Assembly: GCF_000173975.1 (NCBI RefSeq)
Contig: NZ_ACEP01000011.1
Coordinates: 1-64,000 of the forward strand
From: Anaerobutyricum hallii DSM 3353
Lineage (GTDB): Bacteria > Bacillota > Clostridia > Lachnospirales > Lachnospiraceae
Direction: 5' to 3'
DNA: 64,000 bases
In this document: positions 54,279 to 63,530 of the stretch, piece by piece
Layout of the letters: each line of letters opens with the position of its first letter
How positions within the stretch are numbered: position 1 is the stretch's first letter
Notes under the pieces: model-generated
Told to the model about the DNA's origin: nothing
The model's input: the letters and a program-made list of their open reading frames with translations, nothing else
Database searches by the model: none
Translations under genes and position numbers: made by a program

Positions 54279-55921
54279 TGCAGAAAATATTACAAAAAAA
54301 GGCAAACAGAAATATCATTATTTTTATATGCATGGTTCTCATTGCACTACTGTGCCGTATTTTAGGGAAAATAAGTTTCCAGTATGTTTTAAATGGAATC
54401 GTACGAAGTATAATATACATTGGATTATATATCGGATGGGCGATAAGCATCCATAAACGAGTCGTTCAAAAATCAGTGAAAAATACCATTCTCCTTATAT
54501 CCGGGTTAATGATTTTCTGGTTTATTATCCGCACTATAAAGTACTTTTTTACAATAGATGCCAACATAGAACGCTATTTGTGGTACAGCTACTATCTGCC
54601 TATGCTCTTTATTCCACAGGCGGCACTACAGGCAGCGATTCTTCTTGGACAGCCGGAAGAGTATACTTTACCCAAATGGTCAAAATTAATATATCTTCCT
54701 GCCATTTTCTGTTTTTTACTTGTAATATCCAATGATTTTCATCAACGGGTATTTTCCTTTCCTTTAGGAGAAATATGGACAGATAAAACTTATTGTTATG
54801 AAAGCGGCTATTACATCGTACTCCTCTGGGAAATCCTATGTGGGGTATCTGCTTTTATTTTGATGGTTTATAAATGCCGACTATCTCAGAGAAAGAAGTA
54901 TCTTCCCGTTATAGGAATTTGTATTACTATCATCTATGCCATTATTTATGCAAGTGGCGTACAGTGGATGCAGGTCATCGGCGGAGATATTACCGCTGTT
55001 TTATGTCTGATGTTTGTATGTATATTTGAAAGCTGTATTTACTGTGGCCTGATTCAGACAAATACAGGATATGAACAATTGTTTGAAGTATGTACGATGG
55101 GAGCGCAGATCACAGATTTAAAGTATCATGTATGCTATGCTTCTTCTAATGCAATGGAACTATCTAAGACTATAATGAAAGAGTCTGCAAAGAAAGAAGT
55201 CGTTGTTGATAAAAAGACCGTAATTAAAAGCAGGCCGATTCAGGGAGGATATGTTTTATGGCAGGAGGACATTAAAGACATCCTGATGCTGTTGGAAAAG
55301 ATGGAAGAAAACCGGAAAACGATAGAAGAGAGTAACTGCATTGAGCAGGAGAATTATCAGACAAAAGCAAAGATTAATATGCTCCGGGAAAAGAACCGCT
55401 TATACGATAAGCTTCAGATGCAAACTGCCGGGCAGATTGAACTATTAAATAACTTGTTATATCAATATGAGGCGGAAACAAATTTGACAGCGAAACGCAG
55501 GCTGCTTGCTAAAATCAGTGTAATTGGAACTTACATAAAGCGATGTGGTAACTTAATTTTTATCGAAGAAAGAGCTGAGGTGTCTGATATCGCAGAACTG
55601 GAAGCCTGTCTGGAGGAGTCTTTTAGCAGCCTTAGGCTAATGGGAGTTATGTGTGCATTTGCCGCTCCGTCAGGAGCATTTATCTATGTGCGGGATGCCG
55701 TCCGTATTTATAACTTTTTTGAAACCGTAATCGAAGCTTGTCTTGATTCCCTTTTATCTGTATGGGTAAAGTTTCGTGTACATAAAGAAAGTCTGATTTT
55801 TTGTATGGAAGTAGAAAGCAACGCAAACTTAACCTCATTTTTTGAAATCACCGATACGAGCAGTTACGAGGACGGAGTATGGAGATTTACATTTACTGTG
55901 AAGAAAGCAGGTGAAGCGTAA
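54278..55921 (+). CDS. 7TM histidine kinase-like protein without ATP-binding boxes
   Basis: The protein of about 547 residues has seven or eight hydrophobic helices in its first 270 residues (histidine-kinase 7TM type), a coiled coil (about 320-400), and a C-terminal region resembling the kinase DHp/ATPase layout. At the acceptor position YDKLQMQTAGQIELL carries no His, and FFETVIEACLDSL stands where an N box would be. No G box is seen. It is therefore probably a sensor or scaffold for the next protein. It overlaps the MOSC-MogA stop by one base and is coupled to the kinase and regulator. Confidence 0.75.
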   Translation: MQKILQKKANRNIIIFICMVLIALLCRILGKISFQYVLNGIVRSIIYIGLYIGWAISIHKRVVQKSVKNTILLISGLMIFWFIIRTIKYFFTIDANIERYLWYSYYLPMLFIPQAALQAAILLGQPEEYTLPKWSKLIYLPAIFCFLLVISNDFHQRVFSFPLGEIWTDKTYCYESGYYIVLLWEILCGVSAFILMVYKCRLSQRKKYLPVIGICITIIYAIIYASGVQWMQVIGGDITAVLCLMFVCIFESCIYCGLIQTNTGYEQLFEVCTMGAQITDLKYHVCYASSNAMELSKTIMKESAKKEVVVDKKTVIKSRPIQGGYVLWQEDIKDILMLLEKMEENRKTIEESNCIEQENYQTKAKINMLREKNRLYDKLQMQTAGQIELLNNLLYQYEAETNLTAKRRLLAKISVIGTYIKRCGNLIFIEERAEVSDIAELEACLEESFSSLRLMGVMCAFAAPSGAFIYVRDAVRIYNFFETVIEACLDSLLSVWVKFRVHKESLIFCMEVESNANLTSFFEITDTSSYEDGVWRFTFTVKKAGEA

Positions 55922-57246
55922 TGCAGACATTCTATCTGTCATATAAGCTACTACAGACGATGTTTATGGCCGTAGTATTTCTCAGTCTGATATTTTCTCT
56001 TCTTTTACTCTTTCTTCTTTATGAACTTCGACCATATATGTGGAAATGCTATCGAAATTGGAACAGCTTTCTATTCTTCTTTTTATTTCTGCTTTTGAAT
56101 CATCTGGCATATTCTTTCCATCAGATAAATAATGGTGAAAAATATTATAAATTGCTGCCTGTCCCAATCGTGATACTTTGGTGCATTGTCGGTATTATTG
56201 ATTTTTTACTTGTTAGAGAGAGTATCCACCTAAAAAAGAAAACGAAAGAGAAGGTTAGTCAAAATTCCATTAAAGAAGCGTTGAACCTTCTTCCAGTAGG
56301 AATCTGCTATTTTACTTTGAATGGTACAATAAAGCTCTGTAATTCACAGATGTACCGGCTTTTTAGAACACTTGCTCAAAAAGACCTGCAAAAACTTAGT
56401 GAATTACGAGATGCCCTTCACAGCAATATACAAAATGAAATCATCCGCCTTACAGATAAAAAGGAGATTTATCTTTTTCCTGACGGACGAGCATGGAATT
56501 ATCAGGAAAGTGAGGTGAAAGACAAAGAGGGAAATGTCTATATAGAAGCCGTTTTTTCAGATGTCACAAAGCAATATCATGAAAAAATAAATCTTACAAG
56601 GCAAACAGAAAAGTTAAAAGAAATATCCAGAGAGCTACGATATCTTTCTGATAATGTATTGATTTTGACAAGAGAAAGGGAAGTCCTTGCTGCCAAGACT
56701 AAATTGCATGATCAGATGGGAGCGGGATTAACCGCTATCCGACAAAGTTTAGCACAGGAAAATGCAGATTACAGCAATGCGGTGCGATTACTCCGTCAGG
56801 CAGTAAATGCGATCTGGAATGATAATCAATATCCTTTAGAAGAGGGAGAATTTGAAAGATTTCTACAGGATGCCCGAACAATCGGTGTAAAGGTTCGCTG
56901 CACCGGCTCCTTACCAAAGGAAGAAGAGTATGCTCACATATATATTCTTGCCATGAGGGAATGTCTGACAAACGGAGTATGTCATGCCGGTGCGACAGAG
57001 CTTTTTATAACGATGCAAGAAGATAAGGATTGTTATCATATTTGTATTACAAATAATGGGGAAGTTCCGGAAAAAGAAGTTGTTCCAAAAGGCGGCTTAT
57101 ATAATCTTTCACGTCATATATTTGATTATAGTGGGGAAATGCATATACAGTCCATGCCATATTTTGCATTAACAATAACATTTCAAAAAAAGGAGCTAGA
57201 TCATGAAGAAGGTATTGATTGTAGAGGATCAGAGGATGCCTCGTGA
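55921..57246 (+). CDS. membrane sensor histidine kinase (NarL-partner type)
   Basis: The 441-residue protein has three or four N-terminal transmembrane helices, a PAS-like domain (about 115-215), and a HisKA_3-like kinase: acceptor H263 in KTKLHDQMGAGLTAIRQSL, N box RECLTNGVCHAG at 346-357, TNNG as the D box and PKGGLYNL as a short G box. It starts on the stop of the 7TM gene. Its end overlaps the regulator by 44 bases. Confidence 0.87.
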   Translation: MQTFYLSYKLLQTMFMAVVFLSLIFSLLLLFLLYELRPYMWKCYRNWNSFLFFFLFLLLNHLAYSFHQINNGEKYYKLLPVPIVILWCIVGIIDFLLVRESIHLKKKTKEKVSQNSIKEALNLLPVGICYFTLNGTIKLCNSQMYRLFRTLAQKDLQKLSELRDALHSNIQNEIIRLTDKKEIYLFPDGRAWNYQESEVKDKEGNVYIEAVFSDVTKQYHEKINLTRQTEKLKEISRELRYLSDNVLILTREREVLAAKTKLHDQMGAGLTAIRQSLAQENADYSNAVRLLRQAVNAIWNDNQYPLEEGEFERFLQDARTIGVKVRCTGSLPKEEEYAHIYILAMRECLTNGVCHAGATELFITMQEDKDCYHICITNNGEVPEKEVVPKGGLYNLSRHIFDYSGEMHIQSMPYFALTITFQKKELDHEEGIDCRGSEDAS

Positions 57247-57850
57247 AAACATGGAAAGGATTCTCCTTGATAGTGGCAAATATAAGCTTTGTGCCAGTGT
57301 AAACGGAGCAGATGTCGCACTTGCCGTATGCAGGCGGGAGAAAATTGACCTGATTTTAATGGATGTGTGTACTGCCGGTAATAAAGACGGTATTGAAGCG
57401 GCAGCAGAAATTAAAGCAGAATTCCCGGACATAAAAATAATTATCGTAACTTCGATGGTAGAAGTCGGATATTTAAAAAGAGCGAGAGAAGCAAAAGCCG
57501 ACAGCTTCTGGTATAAAGATATCAGTCCGGAAAAACTAATTGATGTTATAGAGGAAACGATGGCAGGTGAACATATCTTCCCAGACAAAACACCTAGCGT
57601 AAAGCTGGGTCTTGCTGACAGTTCAGAACTTACTGCTAAAGAAATCGAAGTTCTCCGGCTTGTATGCGAAGGTCTTGAATATAGTGAGATTGCTGAACGA
57701 ATGCATATATCACAACGAACGGTAAAGTTCCATATTTCTAACATTTTATCAAAAACCGGCTATGCCAATAAAACAAGGCTCGCAATTGCAGTCACCAATA
57801 AAAACTTCATTATCCCAAGCAGTCCGGAAAAAAATCCATCCTCTTGGTAA
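57203..57850 (+). CDS. NarL/LuxR-family response regulator
   Basis: The 215-residue regulator has a receiver domain with acceptor D54 in LILMDVCTAGN and a C-terminal LuxR helix-turn-helix (LTAKEIEVLRLVCEGLEYSE, then HISQRTVKFHISNILSKTG). The start at 57203 lies in the kinase gene behind aaggagct. A 5'-truncated surface-protein gene follows. Confidence 0.93.
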   Translation: MKKVLIVEDQRMPRENMERILLDSGKYKLCASVNGADVALAVCRREKIDLILMDVCTAGNKDGIEAAAEIKAEFPDIKIIIVTSMVEVGYLKRAREAKADSFWYKDISPEKLIDVIEETMAGEHIFPDKTPSVKLGLADSSELTAKEIEVLRLVCEGLEYSEIAERMHISQRTVKFHISNILSKTGYANKTRLAIAVTNKNFIIPSSPEKNPSSW

Positions 57851-57897
57851 ATGGTATTTTGCCCCTGACTTGATGTTACGAATTACTACGTAGCTAA

Positions 57898-59085
57898 CTC
57901 CACTCTCGTAATTATAAAATAAGCGAAAGAGCTGTAATTAATCCGACATTTGAGCTGGCTGAAAAAGAAAGATGCAACCTTTTTCATCAGAATCAAACAT
58001 TTATCAAAATATATAATTCTCGTGACGAACTGATGTACAGCGAAGCCGCTACACAGTATAAAGGCGAGAACATATGGAATAGGGGTTCAAAAACTTTAAC
58101 AAGCGGTACATATTATGTACAGATAGCTAATAGGGGTGCTTATTATCCGGCAACATTTATGTTTAACCTAAACGGTCACAACTGGATCTCTGCTAACAAA
58201 GTTACCTGTTCACAGAGTGCAATCCAGCTTTCCGATATAGGTAAGAAAAAGGTGATCGCACAGACTGTACCGGCAAATTCCGATGATAAGATTGTTTCGG
58301 TATATGACCATCTTACCGGAAAGACGTGGGACTGGTATAATTCGAATAAAGTTGATTATGACGGAATTCCATCTTCTGCTACTGCACCGGGCAAACATAA
58401 ATGGATCACTTTTAAGACTACTAACGGAAAGACATTTACCACCTATGTAATCAGTCCGGCAGAGAAATTGAAAAAGCCTCGGGTAGCTACCGGTTATAAT
58501 TCTGCAAAGTTCTGGATTGATTATCCAAATAAGCTGCAGACTTCTGTAAGGATTCAGGTTTTAAAGAAAGGAAAATGGACGACAGCAAAAACGATAGGAT
58601 ACTTCTCCTGTGGCAACAGTAATCCAGTGACAATCAAAGGATTAAAACCTCTGACGAATTATAAGTTCCGTGTACAGGCTTATGCAAACGGTATGACAGG
58701 AACGCCATCCAATATCGTAACAATGAAGACCGGCTCTAAAGTAAAACCAGCGGTAAAGTCTATAAAAATCGTACAGAGGAAAAAGGTAACCGTTAAGGGC
58801 TGGTGGCGCAAACACTGGGTTGGCGGACACATTTCACGTTATGAATGGGTACCACCGTATACCTATACGAAGTATAAAGTAAAAGTAACCTTAAAGAAAA
58901 AAGTACCGAAAATCGGCGGTATGTGGGTTGCCAATAACTGGGTAAAAGGAAGTAAAAAGAGCTATACCGTATGGGTTCCTAACGGAGCACAAAAGGGTAA
59001 GAAGTTAACGATTCGGATTCGTACAGCATTAGGTAAAGGATATGGTAATGGTCCGGAAGTAAAAAAAGTAATAAGAGTTAAGTAG
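57898..59085 (+). pseudogene. 5'-truncated surface protein with fibronectin-like domain
   Basis: The open frame runs from a TAA at 57895 to 59085. Codons before the first ATG (58033) already read as protein (FELAEKERCNLFHQNQTFIK), matching a pre-peptidase-type beta domain that ends in SGTYYVQI. No start with a ribosome binding site and no signal peptide is seen, so the 5' part is missing. A fibronectin type III-like stretch follows (RIQVLKKGKWTTAKTIG; TIKGLKPLTNYKFRVQAYAN), then two WxxxHWVGG / NNWVKG-type Lys-rich repeats. Whether the remainder is translated from 58033 is unclear. Confidence 0.65.
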
Positions 59086-59097
59086 CCTTCTAGAAAT

Positions 59098-59215
59098 CGC
59101 CTTTTTCATTTCCCCTATAATAACATAAAAGGAAAAGGCATCTAGAGTCACTTTCCCTATAGAAGAGATTTCATGCACTCGCATGAAATCTCTTCTTTTA
59201 TTAATTTCTATAGGA
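59098..59215. terminator. double hairpin between convergent genes
   Basis: The first hairpin pairs gcctttttc with ggaaaaggc (59099-59140). The second is a perfect 16-bp stem agaagagatttcatgc/gcatgaaatctcttct with loop actc (59161-59196) and T run, enclosed by cctatagaa/ttctatagg. It can terminate both the surface-protein remnant and the DeoR gene. Confidence 0.85.
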
Positions 59216-59227
59216 TTTATGACTTCT

Positions 59228-59992
59228 TTATTTAGCAATAATGATTTCTATCCCCTGTAAACGCAATGCCTCAATAAAAGCCGGGTCAGCATCCTCATCT
59301 GTAATCAAAATATCATTTTTCCTTAATTTTGCTACATTAATAAAATTATGTTTTCCTAATTTGGTTGAATCGATTAAAGCAACTAATTTTGTTGTACGTT
59401 CCGCTAAATGTTTATAAATACCAAATTCAGCCGGTCCACGATGAAAAAGATGTCCCTCTTGATCTACTGTCGATGCAGATATAAATGCCATATCAAACCA
59501 AAAATTTTTTAATGTATTTTCAGCAATCGTCCCAGATGCTCCTAATATGTGCTTTGTAATTTCACCGCCAATCATAAAAATCTCTACCTCACTTCGATTA
59601 TTGAGCTGATTCACAACAGTGATAGAATCTGTAACAACATACAAACGATTTGTATTATCAATATAAGAAGAGAGATAATCAAGAGTAGAACCTGCACCGA
59701 TAAATATTCGTTGCCCATTCTTTAAAAGCATGGCGGCTTCTTTACCTATTTTTTCTTTTTTTTCTGCTTCTATGTTTAGGCGAACCCCAAAAGGTTTATC
59801 TCTTAATATATCCGTTTTTGTCATTTCTGCACCACCATGGATTCGAACTAATTCTCCATTTTCTTCAAGAAATTCCAAATCTCTTCTTATTGTTTTAGGT
59901 GTTACAGAAAAATACTCACTAAGATTATGTACGTTCACTTTTCCCTTTTCTTTTAATATTTCTAATATTTGTTCCTGCCGATGATTCTTCAT
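59228..59992 (-). CDS. DeoR-family transcriptional regulator
   Basis: The product of about 254 residues has an N-terminal DeoR helix-turn-helix (HNLSEYFSVTPKTIRRDLEF, with RIHGGA) and the sugar-phosphate-sensing domain (GAGSTLDYLSSYI, VVTDSITVVNQL, LIDSTKLGKH). It lies divergent from the dehydrogenase/kinase operon, as is usual for control of a sugar or polyol pathway. The start at 59992 has an aagggtg site. The longer frame to 60037 adds a Lys-rich N-terminus not typical of the family. Confidence 0.92.
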   Translation of the reverse strand: MKNHRQEQILEILKEKGKVNVHNLSEYFSVTPKTIRRDLEFLEENGELVRIHGGAEMTKTDILRDKPFGVRLNIEAEKKEKIGKEAAMLLKNGQRIFIGAGSTLDYLSSYIDNTNRLYVVTDSITVVNQLNNRSEVEIFMIGGEITKHILGASGTIAENTLKNFWFDMAFISASTVDQEGHLFHRGPAEFGIYKHLAERTTKLVALIDSTKLGKHNFINVAKLRKNDILITDEDADPAFIEALRLQGIEIIIAK

Positions 59993-60074
59993 ATAAATAA
60001 GCACCCTTTTCTTAATTTTTTCCTTATTATAACACAATTATACATAAAACAAGAAACAAATTTGTAAGAGATTT

Positions 60075-60156
60075 ATGTCCTGTTTGTTACAAGAAAGATA
60101 TACAATCGGACATATCGGAAATATTTATTGACAAAACGGACATTTTTTCTTATAAT
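60075..60156 (+). promoter_or_regulatory. promoter and candidate DeoR operators of the polyol operon
   Basis: A consensus promoter has TTGACA at 60128-60133, a 17-base spacer and TATAAT at 60151-60156. CGGACAT occurs at 60107-60113 and again at 60137-60143 inside the spacer, 30 bases apart, and the inverse ATGTCC lies at 60075-60080. The repeat in the spacer is a good repressor site. Confidence 0.7.
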
Positions 60157-60203
60157 AATAGACATAACGAACAACACTAATTGAAAGACAAAGAGGGATT
60201 TTT

Positions 60204-61949
60204 ATGAATACGTTAAATAGGAGGATAAATGAAAAAGTAAAAGATAAGTTTCCCGAATTGAATATTGAGATAAGAATTAATGAAAGGAATATTGCAACAG
60301 TATCGGGAGAATGTGAAACATGGGAGCAATTGATTGATGTAGGACATTTTGTTGCAGAAGATGCAAAAATTAAGAATGTTGTCAGTGAAATGACGGTAAA
60401 AGGTCTGACTATTACACCGCAGGACTATGCATCTATGGCAAAAGAGGGTAGAAAAAAAGGTATCATTCAAAAAACAGATGTCGTCATCATCGGTGCAGGT
60501 GTTATCGGTTGTGGAATTGCTAGAGAGTTATCAAAATATGATTTTCATTGTATTGTTGTAGACAAAGAAAATGATGTCTCTGTGGGTGCATCAAAAGCAA
60601 ATAATGGAAACATTCATCCAGGACATGCCGTGAAAAAGGGAACATTAAAACATAAACTCAATATTTTAGGAAATCGTATGTACGATGAATGGGCTAAAGA
60701 TTTACAGTTTGAATTTCAGCGAAATGGGCTAATGTACATTGCCTGGGAAGAAGAATATCTTCCGGCCTTGAAAAGGCGATATACGAAAGGCTTAGAAAAT
60801 GGAGTAGATGGTATACGGTATATTTCGGGTGAAGAAGCAATGGCTATCGAACCTGAACTTAAAAAATTAGATAATCCCCCAATTGCAGCCGTTTGGCTTC
60901 CTAGTTTGGCACATGTAGAACCTTATGAAGTAACAATTGCTTTGGCTGAAAATGCTGCTGAAAATCAAGTGAAATTTATGTTAAACACAAAAGTATGTGA
61001 CATTGTACACGACGGACGAATACAAGCAGTGGTTACGAGTAGAGGAGTCATAGAAACCAAATATGTAATCAATGCTGCCGGAGTTTACGCTGACGATATT
61101 TCTCGAATGGCAGGGGATGTTTCTTATACCATACATCCAAGAAAAGGAACGATTGTCCTTCTTGACAAAGCAAAGACATATCCTTATAAACCACAATTAG
61201 GTTTTGTCAGTAATAAATTAGAGAACCGAATGATGAATGTAAAAAACAAAGAATCTAAAGGCGGCGGATGTTGTAAAACACCGGAAGGTAATTATCTTTT
61301 AGGACCGTCTGCAAAAGAAGTATGGAACAAAGAAGATACCTCGTGCGATGCAGAAGGAATCGCCTATGCTTTAAGTTGTTGCCAACATAAAGGAGTAGGG
61401 GAAAAAGATGTTATTCGTTCTTTTGCGGGAGTACGGGCAGCAGATTTTAAGGAAGATTTTATTATAGAAAAATCAGAAGTCACTTCCGGATTGATTCATG
61501 TAGCGGGTATACAATCACCGGGACTTAGTGCTGCACCGGCTATTGCTAAAATGGTTGAAAATATTCTTTTAGAAGAAATGAAGAAAGAAGGTATGTCTTA
61601 TAAAAGAAAAAAAAATTATCAACCATATCGTCCAAAGCGCAGGGTATTTCGAAAATTAAGCTTGGAAGAACAAAATAAGTTAATCAAAGAAAATCCCGAT
61701 TATGGACAAATTGTATGTCGATGTGAATTCATTACTAAAGGAGAAATTTTAGATGCTATAGACAGTCCTGTAGTTCCAACATCTGTCGATGCAATAAAAA
61801 GAAGAACCCGGGCAGGTATGGGAAGATGTCAAGGAGGATTTTGTCTTCCTGTGGTACTTCAGATTTTAGCACAAGCCCAACAACAAGATTGTACAGAAAT
61901 TGATTTTACAGCAAAAGATACAAACATTTTAGAAAAAATAAAAAATTAG
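60204..61949 (+). CDS. BON-like domain + FAD dehydrogenase + [2Fe-2S] domain (GlpA-like)
   Basis: The 581-residue protein has an N-terminal part of about 85 residues resembling a BON domain (RINERNIATVSGECETWEQL... VVSEMTVKG), then an FAD-binding DAO domain (VVIIGAGVIGCGIARELSK; NNGNIHPGHAV; FAGVRAADFKEDF), then a BFD-type [2Fe-2S] domain with cysteines in VCRCEFITKGEI and GRCQGGFC. The last two parts are as in anaerobic glycerol-3-phosphate dehydrogenase GlpA. The N-terminal domain is not usual there. With the FGGY kinase it may oxidise a polyol phosphate. Confidence 0.8.
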   Translation: MNTLNRRINEKVKDKFPELNIEIRINERNIATVSGECETWEQLIDVGHFVAEDAKIKNVVSEMTVKGLTITPQDYASMAKEGRKKGIIQKTDVVIIGAGVIGCGIARELSKYDFHCIVVDKENDVSVGASKANNGNIHPGHAVKKGTLKHKLNILGNRMYDEWAKDLQFEFQRNGLMYIAWEEEYLPALKRRYTKGLENGVDGIRYISGEEAMAIEPELKKLDNPPIAAVWLPSLAHVEPYEVTIALAENAAENQVKFMLNTKVCDIVHDGRIQAVVTSRGVIETKYVINAAGVYADDISRMAGDVSYTIHPRKGTIVLLDKAKTYPYKPQLGFVSNKLENRMMNVKNKESKGGGCCKTPEGNYLLGPSAKEVWNKEDTSCDAEGIAYALSCCQHKGVGEKDVIRSFAGVRAADFKEDFIIEKSEVTSGLIHVAGIQSPGLSAAPAIAKMVENILLEEMKKEGMSYKRKKNYQPYRPKRRVFRKLSLEEQNKLIKENPDYGQIVCRCEFITKGEILDAIDSPVVPTSVDAIKRRTRAGMGRCQGGFCLPVVLQILAQAQQQDCTEIDFTAKDTNILEKIKN

Positions 61950-61960
61950 AGGTACGGAGT

Positions 61961-63493
61961 ATGGCAGAGGAATATGTAATTGGTATTGATAGTGGAACAC
62001 AAAGTACAAGGGCAATTTTATTTAATTTAAAAGGTGAAAAAATTGCCAGTGCATCAGCTACACATCCGGCATTGATGACTGACGAAAGAGGATTGATTGT
62101 CCATGATTATCAAGATGTTTATCAAGGTCTTTGTACAGCTTGTCAAATATTGATAGAAAAAATAAAGAAAAATTCCGAAACTGCAACAGGAACAATTAAA
62201 GCTATTGGCATTGCAGCACAAAGAGCTACCGTATTTTTTCTGGATAAAGAAGGGCAACAACTATGCCGTCCAATCAGTTGGATGGATCGAAGTTGGCAAT
62301 CAAATGAAAAATATAGTGATAAATGGAAAGACAATTTAGATGCATGGCAATATTTTCTTGTAAATTATTCCAGAATGAATTGGATGCAGAGAGAGTACCC
62401 CGATATATTTGAAAAAGTAGAAAAATATTTCACTACTTCTGGATATATTCATTATAAACTTACGGGCGAATTTGCGGATTCTTTAGGAAATAATCTTGGT
62501 ATGCCTGTAGACAGAGAACATTGGAATTTATATCAAGATTCTGCTGTTTATGAAGGAATGGCTATTACTCGTAGTCAATTGGCTACTTTTCGAAATCCTG
62601 GAGAAATTATTGGAACGATAACAAACAAAGCAGCAAAAGAAACAGGACTTCCTGTTGGTTGTCCGGTAGTTGCCGGGGCTGGAGATAAACAATGTGAAAT
62701 CTTAGGAAGTGGAACATTAAATAAAGGTCAAGCTTACATCACGATGGGAACGATGACCGGTCTTAATCTTGTTGATGACCAATATATTGCAGATGAATAT
62801 AAGGTAACGAAACATCGTACTTATACTGCTGCTGTTCCAGGATTCTGGAATGCGGAGGCAGTTTCTCCCAGAGGCTTTTGGCTAATATCTTGGTTTCGGG
62901 ATAACTTTGCAAAAAATCTAAACAAAGATAATCCGAAAAAAACAATTGAACAACTTTTAGATGAAGAGGCCATACATATTTCTCCTGGTGCAGAGGGATT
63001 GATTACAATTCCTGATTGGAAAAGTACATGGGATAAACCATATGCCAAGGGTATATTTATGGGATTTGATATGCGGCATGGACGGGCACATATGTTTCGC
63101 TCCCTTCTAGAAGGAATTATGATGCAATTGAAAATCGGTACAGATGATATGTGCCATTCTACCAATCGAGAAATTAAAGAACTTCGTGTCGGTGGAGGTG
63201 GGAGTAAAAGTTATGTGGCTGTTCAGGCAATCGCAGACATCTTTAATCTCTCCGTAAAAAAATCGGAAGAACCAGAAACTTGTTCTCTTGGTGCTGCAAT
63301 TTGTGCTGCAGTAGGTGCAGGATGTTTTCCTGATTTTTATGCTGCGGCAAAGGCAATGGGACAAAATCATACAGAATTTCTTCCTTCAACTGAAAATCAT
63401 AAATTATATCAGGAATTGATGGAAGAAATTGTTAATCCATATTATAAAATCAATGAACAGCTGTTAAAAAAATTACAGCAGATTATTTCTTAA
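61961..63493 (+). CDS. FGGY-family carbohydrate kinase
   Basis: The 510-residue kinase has the N-terminal phosphate loop GIDSGTQSTRAILF, RPISWMDRS, and the C-terminal ATP-binding RVGGGGSKSYVAVQAIAD. It is of the glycerol kinase/xylulokinase type. The exact polyol or ketose is not predictable. It follows the dehydrogenase by 11 bases with a gaggtacgg site. Confidence 0.9.
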   Translation: MAEEYVIGIDSGTQSTRAILFNLKGEKIASASATHPALMTDERGLIVHDYQDVYQGLCTACQILIEKIKKNSETATGTIKAIGIAAQRATVFFLDKEGQQLCRPISWMDRSWQSNEKYSDKWKDNLDAWQYFLVNYSRMNWMQREYPDIFEKVEKYFTTSGYIHYKLTGEFADSLGNNLGMPVDREHWNLYQDSAVYEGMAITRSQLATFRNPGEIIGTITNKAAKETGLPVGCPVVAGAGDKQCEILGSGTLNKGQAYITMGTMTGLNLVDDQYIADEYKVTKHRTYTAAVPGFWNAEAVSPRGFWLISWFRDNFAKNLNKDNPKKTIEQLLDEEAIHISPGAEGLITIPDWKSTWDKPYAKGIFMGFDMRHGRAHMFRSLLEGIMMQLKIGTDDMCHSTNREIKELRVGGGGSKSYVAVQAIADIFNLSVKKSEEPETCSLGAAICAAVGAGCFPDFYAAAKAMGQNHTEFLPSTENHKLYQELMEEIVNPYYKINEQLLKKLQQIIS

Positions 63494-63530
63494 TATCACA
63501 AATTTGAAACAAAAACAGGAGGAAAAGATT

